DNA of 64,000 bases from G965220075 sp965220075 (GCA_965220075.1 OZ244806.1:1240001-1304000); one strand, 5' to 3'; positions 44,480 to 53,070 are shown, numbered from the stretch's first letter. The notes: generated by a model from the sequence alone, not told the origin. Translations and numbers: made by a program.

Positions 44480-45150
44480 CCACGGGGCCTGAAGGCTCAC
44501 TCGATCCCGACCTGATGGTCATTGAGGAAATAAGCCTACATAGGTGAGGAGGCTGGGGGAGCCCTGCTGAAAGGCGCGCAGTTGCGCCCGCACTTGGTCT
44601 TGGAAGTGCGCGAAGTCGGCACTCCAGGGGTGGGCGTGGGTGACCCGCTGGCGGACCAGCCGCCAGAGCTTCTCAATCGGATTGAGCCAGGGGGCGTAGG
44701 TCGGGAGGCGGATGAGTTGCAAGCGGGGGTCCTGCGCCAGAGCGTCCAGCGCGGTGGGATGGAAATGGACCGGCCAATTGTCCATGACCAGATAGATATT
44801 CTGTGCGTCGGGGTATTGGCGCGCGGCCTGCAGCCAGCACTGGCGCAGGCGGGCTGCTGTGAGACGGTTGAAGTCCCAGGTCTGCACGCGACCGGAACTC
44901 GCGTCCAGCACGCCCACCACCCGCATACAGGTGTTGGCCCGCTGCGCGTAGGGCAGCCGGGGCTGGCGCCGCCCCAGCCGGGCCCACAGCCAGGCCTGGC
45001 CGGGCTGGCGATAGAAGCTGGCCTCATCGCTGAACAGCACGACCACCTCGCCGGGACGGGCGCGGGCCTCCCTCAAGGCCTGCTCCACGCGCCCCTTTTT
45101 TCCTCGTACGCGGGGTCGGGGCTGTGCACGCGCGGCTGTCCCCGCTTATA

Positions 45151-46343
45151 GGAGACCTTTGAATAATTGGGGATGGAGCGCGTGGGGAGGGGCATCGGCA
45201 ACGCCTGGAGGCCGGCGCGGCGTCCGGTCGGTCGGGCCGGCACGAGATCCCGTGCCGCGGGACCCCGCGCGCGGCGCACTGGTCCCGCGGTCAGCCCGTG
45301 GCCCAGGCCAGGGTGTCCGCTTTGCGCAGGTTGTAGGCCATGAGCTTGAACCACAGCTCCACGGTGTTGCGCCCCAGCCCGCGGTAGCGCACCCGCTGGT
45401 AGCCATAGCTGCGCTTGAGGGTGCCGAAGACCTTCTCCACCAGCGCCCGGCGGGGCGCGATGAGGGCGTTGCGTCGCTGCTGCCAGACGGGGAGCGCCCG
45501 TTGGTGTTTGTGGGAGCGGTGCATGATCCGGTCGTTGATCCCCTGGGCCTGCAGCCACCGGCGCCGGCGCCTGGACTCGTAGGCCCGATCGCCGTACACC
45601 GCCCGCTCGTCCCCGCTCACCAAGGCGTCGGCCACCTCGCTCTCGGAGACGTTGGCGGGGGTCAACGCCGCCCGCCGCACCAGGCCCGTGTCCGCATCCA
45701 CCCCCAGATGCACCTTGTAGCCAAAGTGGGAGCGGCCGCCCCGCCCCCGTTGGGTCCACGCCGCCTCTGGATCGGTGGCACTCGGCGCCCCGCGCCCCGC
45801 CGCCAGCGGCGGGCGCCGCACCTGCGACGCCACCAGGGTGGCGTCCAGCAGCGTGCCCTGCTTCAGCACCAGGCCCTGTGCGTCCAGTTGCGCCGCCAGC
45901 TCCGTAAACAACGGCGCGCTGAGCCCGTCGACCTCCAACGCGTGGCGAAAGCGGCTGATGGTCGAATGGTCCGGCGTGGCGTCCTGCAGGCCCAGCCCCA
46001 CAAAGCGCCGGAAGGAGAGCCGGTCGCCCAGCGCCTCTTCCAGCTGCGGGTCCGAGAGGCTGTACCACTGCTGGAGCAGCAGCACCTTGACCATCAGCAG
46101 CGGCGGATAGCTGGGCCGCCCGCGCGGGGCGGCGTGCACGCCCGCCACGACCTGCCCGAGCCGCTCCCAGTCCACGGCGTCGTCGATCCGCTCCAGCCGC
46201 TGGTTCTGGCCCAGCGTCTCCGACACCAACGCTTCCGCGAGCGACGGCCGGCCCATGTCCCGGTGCATTCAACCCGCTCCACAATCGTCAGGATGGCGGC
46301 ACCTAATTTTCCGCCCCGTCCCTGGGGTTATGCAAAGGTCTCC
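45151..46343 (-). mobile_element. IS5-type insertion sequence nested in IS630 copy 3 (1,193 bp)
   Basis: The ends are GGAGACCTTTGAATAA on the left and the inverse of GGAGACCTTTGCATAA on the right, giving inverted repeats of about 16 bp with one mismatch. TTATA stands on both outer sides (45146-45150 and 46344-46348), a 5-bp apparent target duplication; copy 1 has this site once. It carries one intact transposase gene. Confidence 0.9.
45291..46268 (-). CDS. IS5-family transposase
   Basis: A 325-residue DDE transposase. The N-terminal region (YPPLLMVKVLLLQQWYSLSD) and RFVGLGLQDATPDHSTISRFR are typical of the IS5 family. Catalytic residues are expected in GTLLDATLVAS (first Asp), AVYGDRAYESRRRR (second Asp) and LVEKVFGTLKRSYGYQRVRYRG (Glu, in the YREK-like signature region). 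The frame is complete and the start ATG is preceded by GGAGCGGG, so this element may be active. It lies within IS630 copy 3 in the same direction. Confidence 0.9.
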   Translation of the reverse strand: MHRDMGRPSLAEALVSETLGQNQRLERIDDAVDWERLGQVVAGVHAAPRGRPSYPPLLMVKVLLLQQWYSLSDPQLEEALGDRLSFRRFVGLGLQDATPDHSTISRFRHALEVDGLSAPLFTELAAQLDAQGLVLKQGTLLDATLVASQVRRPPLAAGRGAPSATDPEAAWTQRGRGGRSHFGYKVHLGVDADTGLVRRAALTPANVSESEVADALVSGDERAVYGDRAYESRRRRRWLQAQGINDRIMHRSHKHQRALPVWQQRRNALIAPRRALVEKVFGTLKRSYGYQRVRYRGLGRNTVELWFKLMAYNLRKADTLAWATG

Positions 46344-47010
46344 TTATAGCGGAAGCCCAGCCGCACCAGGGCCTGATAGACCCCCGAGTCGGTCATGCCC
46401 TGCAGACTCGGCACCGTGCCGGCCAGGGCGCTCAGCGTCCAGCGACTCTGCGCCACCCCGAAGGTCCGTGGCGACTGCCGCAGGTAGGTCGCCACTTCCG
46501 CCCCGTCGACCTGCGCCCGCCGCCCGCGACCGGCCGCCACCGCCAACCCCGCCACGCCCTCCTGCCGGTACCGCCGCACCCATTCGCCCACGCTCGCGCG
46601 ATGGGCACACACCAGCGCCGCTACCTCCTGCCGCGTAGCGCCACGGGCCACGTTGAGCACCGCCAGCGCCTTAACCCGGATATAGGGTACCGGCGAGGTG
46701 CGCATCGCCGCCCTCAATTCGCGCATCTGCGCCTCCGTCCATCCCAACCTCCGCCACCACGCGGCTCACACCCGCTGCATTGTATGTCACTGTATTTACT
46801 CAATGACCATAAGGTCGGGCCACCGGGCAAGCTCGGCTCGGAGCTTCGCGTCTCAATCGCGGAACCTTGTTTCTGCCCGCCGCGCCGCGGTTTCCCGCGT
46901 CTGTCGCGGCACGATAGAATGCGCAAAACTGCGAGTGCGAGGTCAGCCGGCCGGGCCCGGCGGTTGCCGCCGACCGGCAGCGATGAACCTCGTGCAGGAG
47001 GTTGCCAGGC

Positions 47011-47961
47011 ATGACCACCGCCACGCTCACGGAGTCGGACTTGGAGACCGCCACCGCCAGTCTGCTTGAGCGGGGCTATGCGGTGATCGAAGGCGTGCTG
47101 TCGTCCGCTGATGTGCAGCTCTACCGGGAGATCGTGGACGAGCTCTTTGCGCGCGAACGCGAGCAGCCCTACGACCCGGGCGACGGGCCGACCCAACCGG
47201 GCGACGAGGAGCTCGAGCGTTACCTGCGCGCGAGCTACCGATGCACCGAACCCGAGTTTGCGCGGATCCTGCGACGCATTCGCTACACCCGCGCACAGAA
47301 TGAGCACACCACATGGCCCGTTCCGCCGGAGCAGGTGTCCAAGCTGTTCTTGCACCTACCCACGCTGTTCGATAACGACCGGTCGCATCTCGTCAGGCGC
47401 CTCGTCGTGAAGGCCCCCGAGGTCGGCAAGTTGATCGAGCACCCGGTGGTCCTGAAATTGGTTCAAAGCGTCCTCGGTGACGACTGCTTGCTCTCCGACT
47501 GCGGTGCTATGAGCATCGGGGCGCATTCCACCGAAGGCCACGCCTGGCACGTGGATGTACCGCTGGGGCAGCTCCCCGAGCCCTTGCCAGACTTTCCCAT
47601 CACCATGCAGAACGCCTGGATGCTGGATGACTTCACAGAAACCAACGGCGCCACCCGGGTCGTCCCCGGCAGCCACCTCTATCGAAAAAAGCCGCCCTGG
47701 GACGCCCAAGTGGAGGACGAGGTCGCGATGCTCAGAGCGCCGGCAGGCTCTGTGGGTATCTGGCTCTCGAATACGTGGCATCGGGCGGGGCCCAATTCCA
47801 CCGATGCCCCGCGGCGCGCGATCCTCTCCTACTACTGCCGGTCTTGGGTCAACGCAATGAGCGACAACTCGGCAGGCCTGACGTCGTCCGTCGCGCAGAC
47901 GTTCTCGCCGCACCTGCGCTACATGCTCGGCTACTCGTCCAGCCCCCCGGTCCGCGGTTAG
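47011..47961 (+). CDS. Phytanoyl-CoA dioxygenase (PhyH) family protein
   Basis: A 316-residue Fe(II)/2-oxoglutarate-dependent oxygenase. The iron-binding triad is visible as HVD in GHAWHVDVPLGQLPE (about residue 174-178) and the distal His in WLSNTWHRAGPNSTD; RRAI thereafter may supply the Arg for 2-oxoglutarate. The N-terminal LLERGYAVIEGVLSSADVQ is typical. Members hydroxylate acyl-CoAs or many other small molecules, so the substrate is open. ATG 47011 is taken because AGGAGGT stands eight bases before it. A -10-like TAGAAT lies at 46915. The gene follows IS630 copy 3 on its right. Confidence 0.88.
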   Translation: MTTATLTESDLETATASLLERGYAVIEGVLSSADVQLYREIVDELFAREREQPYDPGDGPTQPGDEELERYLRASYRCTEPEFARILRRIRYTRAQNEHTTWPVPPEQVSKLFLHLPTLFDNDRSHLVRRLVVKAPEVGKLIEHPVVLKLVQSVLGDDCLLSDCGAMSIGAHSTEGHAWHVDVPLGQLPEPLPDFPITMQNAWMLDDFTETNGATRVVPGSHLYRKKPPWDAQVEDEVAMLRAPAGSVGIWLSNTWHRAGPNSTDAPRRAILSYYCRSWVNAMSDNSAGLTSSVAQTFSPHLRYMLGYSSSPPVRG

Positions 47962-47972
47962 GCGTCCGGCGG

Positions 47973-48059
47973 CCCGACCTTCAGGTCGGGATAGCCCTGA
48001 GCGCTTCTTTGCCGACGCCACGCACGCCGAATGCCCGGTGGCCCGACCTTTAGGTTGGG
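47973..48059. repeat. Two REP palindromes with a RAYT scrap between them
   Basis: CCCGACCTTCAGGTCGGG (47973-47990) and CCCGACCTTTAGGTTGGG (48042-48059) lie in the same orientation. Between them GAGCGCTTCTTTGCCGACGC and GCACGCCGAATGC match the RAYT remnant near 16440-16485. Confidence 0.82.
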
Positions 48060-48070
48060 ACCGCACCAAT

Positions 48071-48226
48071 GGTCGCGCCGCGGCCAGCCGGATCTATCCG
48101 ACCCTTTCCGACAGCGCTGGCATCCAGCTCCTCAGCGCCCACGGTGATGCCCGCGTGACTTCGTTGGACGCGTGGGAGATGCGGTCAATCTGGGACGAAA
48201 CCGAGTCCATCCCGGACCACCCATAG
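48071..48226 (+). pseudogene. C-terminal remnant of a GH32-type glycosidase
   Basis: The frame reads SRIYPTLSDSAGIQLLSAHG and then ARVTSLDAWEMRSIWDE before a stop at 48226. This pattern (R-x-Y-P-T...SLDAWEMxSIW) is characteristic of the C-terminal beta-sandwich end of GH32 fructosidases. No catalytic propeller precedes it: the sequence is cut off at the REP/RAYT scrap. It is best read as a truncated gene. No start codon or ribosome site of its own is seen. Confidence 0.55.
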
Positions 48227-48426
48227 CCTCATGCGAGCGGCGAACAGGGTGCGGGCGGTGACCCAGCGGCGCCGGCGAAGCCTACGGCCCGCTCGGTGGC
48301 CGCGGCCGGGCGCATCGATTTGGCCTCCATAGCCGGCTTGATCGTCCACCTCGACCGGCCTGCGGCGTTGCCCACGGCGTCCCCCTGTCGGATCATCCGA
48401 TCCATCCGGGCACTCTAAGGAGCTGC

Positions 48427-49995
48427 ATGATGCTCACCGCTCGGCCAGGCACTGCGCCGCCATACGATGTCGCCGCCGGCTATCACCCGTTCGTGGACTA
48501 CCGCTACGTGCACGCCGGTCAGGCGCGCTGGCTGGCCGCCGACGGCCGCCAGCGTAGCTTTTGGGAACCGATTGCAGAGACCAGCTGGCTGACGCCTGCG
48601 CATGTCGCGGTGCCACAGGGGATCCGACTCGAGCTGCAGTCTGCCTCCAAGACGGAGCCGTTCATCTCCGGCGACGCGCCCTGGGAGTACTGGCTGGTGG
48701 ACAGCGTGGACGTCGTGATCCGCGATGGCGGACTCTACCGGCTCTGGTATGAAGGCGCTCCGCCTGATCTCTGGGATGCGCAGCGCGCCCGAGCGCTGCC
48801 AGCCCGCGAAATCTGGGGCGTGGTGCTCTGCTACGCCGAATCAGAGGACGGCGTGACCTGGCGCAAACCTGAGCTCGGACTGTCGGAGTGGAACGGGTCG
48901 CGCGCGAACAACATCGTGCTTGGCCGCGAGCTGACCGGACCGCGCGGGCTGATCGGCGCGGCAGTCTTCCGCGACGACACGGCGCCGTCGCATGAGCGCT
49001 TCAAGTGCATGTTCATGGGCCGGAGCGGCGCGGCCGTGAGCCCAAACGAGCTGCTGCACCGCGGCACACCCGTTGGTCCGATGACGGTGCGGTATCAGGA
49101 CCAGAGCGCCATCTACGCGGCCACGTCACCCGACGGCCTGCGTTGGACGGTGCACCCGCGGCCGATCGCCTGGCACTTCGCCGACACGGGCAACGTGGCT
49201 GAGTGGGATCCCGCCCTGCAGACCTACGTCTGGTACACCCGCGGGTCGACGTGGGGCCGGCGCACGATCGCTAGGGCCGAGACGGCGGACTTCTACGAGT
49301 GGCCGCAGGCCACGCCCGTGGTTACGGCGTCTCCCATCGATACCCCATGGAGCGACGTCTACACGAACGCCAAGACGACCTACCCCGGCGATCCGTCCAC
49401 CCACCTGATGTTCCCGACCGTGTATGACCGTTCGCGCGATACCACTTCCGTGATCGCGCTGGCCAGCGCCGACAACATTGGATGGAGTTTCATCCCCGGC
49501 GGTCCCTGCCTGGAACGCGGCCCGGAGGGCTCGGTCGACGGAGGCTGCGTGTTCGCCGGCACGGGGCTGGTGGAGCTGCCCGGCGACCGCATCGGCATTC
49601 CCTACGGCGCGTTCTCGGTGCCGCACAAGCATCCGCCCTTGGGGCATGGGGAAGGCGTGGCGTGGGCCACCTGGCCGCGCGGCCGGTTAGCCGGCTTGGT
49701 CTGCGATCAGGACGCCGAGTTCTGGACCCCGCCGCTGCGACTGCATGGGCGCGAGCTGCGGCTCAACGTGCACACGCAATCCGGCGGCAGCGTCCGGGTG
49801 GAAGTGCAGGATGAGACCTGGACGCCGCGCGAAGGCTATGGCCTGAAGCAATCGTCGGCGATCAGCGGCGACCAGCTGGACGCGCCGGTGACCTGGGGCG
49901 CAACCGCCACGATCAGCGCCGCCGACTACCGGCCGGTCGTGCTTCGATTTCAGCTCCGCCAGGCCACCGTGTTCGGCTTTGAGGTGGTCGAGTGA
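48427..49995 (+). CDS. Glycosidase-like beta-propeller protein (GH32/GH43 fold)
   Basis: A 522-residue protein without signal peptide. Residues 75-430 contain propeller-like repeats: WEYWLVDSVDVVIRDGGLYR, WGVVLCYAESEDGVTWRKPEL, SAIYAATSPDGLRWTVHPRP and TTSVIALASADNIGWSFIPG. These S-x-D-G-x-x-W segments are common to glycosidase propellers acting on plant or marine polysaccharides. The last 100 residues form a beta-sandwich (LRLHGRELRLNVHTQSGGSV). It has ATGATG as start after AAGGAGC. The GH32 remnant just upstream may belong to the same pathway. Confidence 0.7.
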   Translation: MMLTARPGTAPPYDVAAGYHPFVDYRYVHAGQARWLAADGRQRSFWEPIAETSWLTPAHVAVPQGIRLELQSASKTEPFISGDAPWEYWLVDSVDVVIRDGGLYRLWYEGAPPDLWDAQRARALPAREIWGVVLCYAESEDGVTWRKPELGLSEWNGSRANNIVLGRELTGPRGLIGAAVFRDDTAPSHERFKCMFMGRSGAAVSPNELLHRGTPVGPMTVRYQDQSAIYAATSPDGLRWTVHPRPIAWHFADTGNVAEWDPALQTYVWYTRGSTWGRRTIARAETADFYEWPQATPVVTASPIDTPWSDVYTNAKTTYPGDPSTHLMFPTVYDRSRDTTSVIALASADNIGWSFIPGGPCLERGPEGSVDGGCVFAGTGLVELPGDRIGIPYGAFSVPHKHPPLGHGEGVAWATWPRGRLAGLVCDQDAEFWTPPLRLHGRELRLNVHTQSGGSVRVEVQDETWTPREGYGLKQSSAISGDQLDAPVTWGATATISAADYRPVVLRFQLRQATVFGFEVVE

Positions 49996-50100
49996 GCCAT
50001 GCGACGGCCGCGCGATGTGAGCTGTATCTCGGTAGCGACTTCGCCCGCGTGCGCGAGGGTCATGGAGCATCGATTCACGGCGATCGAATGATTCACGAGA

Positions 50101-50310
50101 TAGCCCGGTGGCCCGACCTTTAGGTTGGGACCGCACAGACGGACGCTCAGGCGTGCGTGATCGGGTTCATTGTCATGCCCGACCATGTGCGTCCGCTTGG
50201 GGACACCCAGATTTCACAGCTGATGACCCGCTTCAAGTGGAATGGGTGCGAGTCGATCCGCGAGCAACGCCGGGCTCGAATCCCGACCTGAAGGTCGGGC
50301 CACCGGGCTA
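50101..50310. mobile_element. 210-bp MITE-like element with 19-bp perfect inverted repeats
   Basis: TAGCCCGGTGGCCCGACCT at 50101-50119 is the exact inverse of 50292-50310. Two REP palindromes (50112-50129 and 50282-50299) form the ends. The interior encodes a RAYT-derived fragment (GFIVMPDHVRPLGDTQ-like), so the element is a non-autonomous derivative of the RAYT family. TA stands at both outer edges. Its right edge gives the TAG stop codon of the next gene on the minus strand. Confidence 0.85.
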
Positions 50311-51087
50311 TGCTAAATCCTGTTGGGCAAGACCTTTCAGTCTATTTCCGAGCTCTTCCTTGAGTTGCCGCATGCTCTCGAAGAAAATAACCGGATAGTC
50401 CTTCAAGTCAAATCCGATTTCAGTGCCTTTTCTCGCCACAAATACTGGTGTCTTACCTCTACCTTGCGCATAGCCGGCCTCATAGTAAACATTTGGCCTT
50501 GCATGCGTCAGATCTACAATGACGTATTGTGCAGTCCTGATAGACGCCAGTATCCGGTCTGTAACTCGTTCATTTGATTGTGGCTCATCGATGCGCTCAG
50601 CATTAATCCCAAGCTGGCTTGCGGCCTCTTTGATCGTATCGAGGACATCATCTAACTGCCGATTGTCAGGGTCTATCGGCATTGCTATGAACGCGAAGTT
50701 CCTACGAATCACACCTTCCGCACGCGCGGGCACCTGAGTCTCCTCCTGCCCTTGGTCGCTCAGCACCCCCACCGTTGCATCTATCATATCAATAATATGC
50801 GACTCTATACTCATTCCATACGGAGGACTGAAAATCGAATCAAACGGATCTACATCAATAGTTGGCATCCCCTGCCATATCGCTTGCAGTTCACGCATGC
50901 AACCCGCATTAGCGACCTGCTTTCTGACCCACATTCTCTCTTGGTTTATTATACTGCGTAGACTGTCCGTCGGATCCACGGCATAAGCAGCCACATATTC
51001 CTTGAACTTTTGCAATCTCTCGATTCGTGCTTGTACATTCACCGACTTTACCCCTGCGCCTCCATGTCGCGGGCTATGATCGATCAC
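50308..51087 (-). CDS. TIR/deoxyribosyltransferase-like nucleotide-binding protein
   Basis: A 259-residue protein. The C-terminal domain (about 125-240) reads NFAFIAMPIDPDNRQLDDV, then RVTDRILASIRTAQYVIVDLTHARPNVYYEAGYA and FVARKGTEIGFDLKDYP. This arrangement of FxAMP, IVDLT-x-x-x-PNVYYEAG and FD resembles TIR-like and nucleoside 2-deoxyribosyltransferase-like domains in defence islands, where the Glu in YEAG is the catalytic residue. The N-terminal helical part (1-115) may sense or oligomerise. It overlaps the end of the methylase gene by 14 bp, or begins at GTG 51042 with AGGGG upstream. Its codon use is less GC-rich than that of the host genes. Confidence 0.72.
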   Translation of the reverse strand: MIDHSPRHGGAGVKSVNVQARIERLQKFKEYVAAYAVDPTDSLRSIINQERMWVRKQVANAGCMRELQAIWQGMPTIDVDPFDSIFSPPYGMSIESHIIDMIDATVGVLSDQGQEETQVPARAEGVIRRNFAFIAMPIDPDNRQLDDVLDTIKEAASQLGINAERIDEPQSNERVTDRILASIRTAQYVIVDLTHARPNVYYEAGYAQGRGKTPVFVARKGTEIGFDLKDYPVIFFESMRQLKEELGNRLKGLAQQDLA

Positions 51088-53070
51088 AGGATAGAAGTTC
51101 GTCAGACCAAATCCTAGTAACAGTGGCGCTTATCTTTGCCTCCAGGTTGTCTATCACTGCCTGAGCACCATCGATGGCCTCTTGGTAGCCGTTGATCTCC
51201 GCTACGATCTCTCGCTGCACCTCCAGCGGTGGTAGAGGGATCCGATACTCTGCGAGGGTGCTGAGGTTGAGGTTTGAGATGTTGGTAGTAGTATTCGCAT
51301 TTCTGAAAAAGAAATCAGATGCGAATTCGGTGCGAAGGCACTGGATCAGATACGTGTCTAGAACTTTTGAATTCGGCCTGATGACAGACATGAATGCGCC
51401 GAAGGAGATGGGACGTAGAATCTGTTGGACGTGTGTTGTCGTCCCAAGCAATCGAAGACTATTAGCCGTGGATATGAGTATGTCTCCGAGCCTAAGGAGT
51501 TTGCGATCGTCTCTCAATAGAGAGCGTGGGATATGATAGAGCGCGTCGTAGACTATTCCTGACTCCTGGGCAGCCTTTGTGGTCGCAACAAGTAGGGAAT
51601 CCTCGCTTGCTTCTTCAAGCTGATCGGACTTTCGAAATGTGATTCCCCTAAGAAGTTCTGCAATGTCACCTAGCGCAACAATGGGAAATTGACTTCTGCC
51701 GGAGGTTGAGTTCCTATATCGCTCACCGCTGAGGTTGTAGTCGCGGCGGGCGGCGACGCGGTCCTTTGCGACGATCAGCGCTCTTCCCTGTTGGATGAGC
51801 TCATCCAACATCGATGGGCGGGATGAACGGGATTCTTTTTCTACATCCTGCATATCCTGTCCATCCATGTTCAGGTATTGCTTCAGGGCCTCGGCGGCCT
51901 GCGGCAGGTCGTTCTTGTCGATGGGGCGGCGCTGGTCGCCCAGGTCGAAGCCGTCATTCTCGACTTTGAAGAAAGCGATGCGGTCGCTGCGCCGGGCCAG
52001 CGCGCGGTCGAGGATGAGGATGGAGGTCTTGACGCCGGAGTAGGGCTTGAAGACGCCGGCCGGCAGCGAGACCACCGCGACCAGGTACTCGTCCACCAGC
52101 AGCTTGCGCAGGCGGGTATGCGCCTTCTGGCTCTGGAAGATCACGCCCTCGGGCACGATGATGCCGGCGCGGCCGCCGGGCGTGAGATGCTCGGCCATGT
52201 AGTCCACGAACAGCACCTCGCTGCGCTTGGATTGAACCGAGAAATGATTGTGCGGCCGGATGCCGCCCTTGGGCGACATGAAGGGCGGATTGGCCAGGAT
52301 CACGTCGGCGTGCTCGTTCCAGCGCTCCTCGCTGGTGAGCGTGTCGTACTCGTGGACGTGCGGGTCGGCGAAGCCGTGCAGATACATGTTCACCAGCGAC
52401 AGGCGCACCATGTCGGGCGAGATGTCGTAGCCGGTGAAGCTCTCCGCGATCCGCCCTTTCTCGTAGGGCGTGAGCGTGCTGTAGCCGTCCGGGTCGGTGT
52501 TGGCCGCCTGGATGTGCTTGTAGGCCGAGATGAGGAAGCCGGAGGTGCCGCAGGCGGGGTCCAGGACGGTCTCGTACAGCTTGGGGTCGATCACCTCCAC
52601 GATGAAGTCGATGACGTGGCGCGGGGTGCGGAACTGCCCGGCGTCGCCCTGCACGTCCATGACCGACAGCAGGTACTCGAAGGCGTCGCCGAGGCGCTCC
52701 GAGTGGTCGTACTCGAACTCGTCGATGATCTTGAGGAAGGCGCGCAGGGTCTCCGGGTCGCGGTAGGGCAGGTAGGCGTTGTCGAAGATGGTGCGGAAGA
52801 GCGGCGGGACGCCGCGGTTCTCCGGCATCCTGCTGATGGCCTCGGCGTAGAGGTTCAGGGTCTCGTGCCCGCCCAGCCGTAGCGGGCGAACTCGCCCACG
52901 AAGAAGCTGCGCTCGCCGCCGAGCTACTCGCTCTGGGCGTCGATGTCCCACATGAACTTGTAGATCAGGGCGATCGTGATCTGCTCGACCTGGCTCTTGG
53001 GGTCGGGCACCTTGCCCACCAGGATGTCGCGGGCGGTGTCGATGCGGCGTTTGGTTTGTGTGTCTAACAT
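51074..53070 (-). pseudogene. hsdM: Type I DNA methylase-specificity fusion (HsdM-HsdS), broken near N-terminus
   Basis: The true start is ATG 53070: TQTKRRIDTARDILVGKVPD leads to IALIYKFMWDIDAQSE, then TAG at about 52924. Translation in the same frame would continue LGGERSFFVGEFARYGW, after which a small deletion at CTGG shifts to the main frame at LGGHETLNLYAEAISRM. The main frame, open to 51074, has the AdoMet motif DPACGTSGFLISA and catalytic NPPF, and ends with one HsdS-type recognition domain (FPIVALGDIAELLRGITF to REIVAEINGYQEAIDG). So modification needs suppression of two lesions or use of an internal start; I regard it as inactive or reduced. The linker contains an unusual inverted repeat. 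Confidence 0.82.
51807..51871. repeat. Imperfect 27-bp inverted repeat inside the methylase linker
   Basis: The arms 51807-51833 and 51845-51871 match at 20 of 27 positions around an 11-bp loop. Both follow the 9-bp unit GAT-NNN-CAG found also at the GxxExxY gene. In protein it encodes MDGQDMQDVEKESRSSRPSM without breaking the frame. Confidence 0.8.

Larger units (their letters stand above)
44519..46747 (-). pseudogene. IS630 transposase, copy 3, interrupted
   Basis: The catalytic DDE frame (44519-45088) is intact and identical in translation to that of copy 1. The helix-turn-helix frame (46747 down to 46344) is cut by the IS5-type insertion after GVYQALVRLGFRYK. In addition five bases are missing at the preferred ATG start (GGGATGGAATGG in copy 1, GGGATGG here), so the start codon is out of frame and only a TTG remains. 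It is non-functional. Confidence 0.88.
44516..46809 (-). mobile_element. IS630-type insertion sequence, copy 3, interrupted by an IS5-type element
   Basis: The outer ends are the same TGGTCATTGAG inverted repeats as copies 1 and 2, in opposite orientation. The total of 2,294 bp equals the 1,101-bp IS plus 1,193 bp of inserted DNA: a 1,193-bp IS5-type element with a 5-bp repeat (TTATA), less a 5-bp deletion at the transposase start. The transposase is split, so this copy cannot move by itself. Confidence 0.9.
44506..46819. repeat. REP palindrome split by IS630 copy 3
   Basis: CCCGACCT (44506-44513) and AGGTCGGG (46812-46819) flank the element. The right side has the expected TA (46810-46811), the left side GA (44514-44515), so the duplication is imperfect, probably by later mutation. 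The right outer flank is CCACCGGGC. Confidence 0.82.

Noticed and set aside
45073..46284. Minus-strand frame of 403 aa joining the IS5-type element to IS630 orfA tail
   Set aside because: It is an out-of-frame Gly/Ala/Arg-rich reading of the IS5 transposase that by chance enters the IS630 frame; the 325-aa frame has the DDE motifs.
45159..46349. Plus-strand frame (396 aa) opposite the IS5 transposase
   Set aside because: Mirror frame without any domain features.
51878..52882. Long plus-strand open frame (334 aa) opposite the methylase
   Set aside because: It is a mirror of the GC-rich methylase gene; the translation is Val/Gly/Asp-rich without domain pattern and the opposite strand has clear AdoMet and NPPF motifs.
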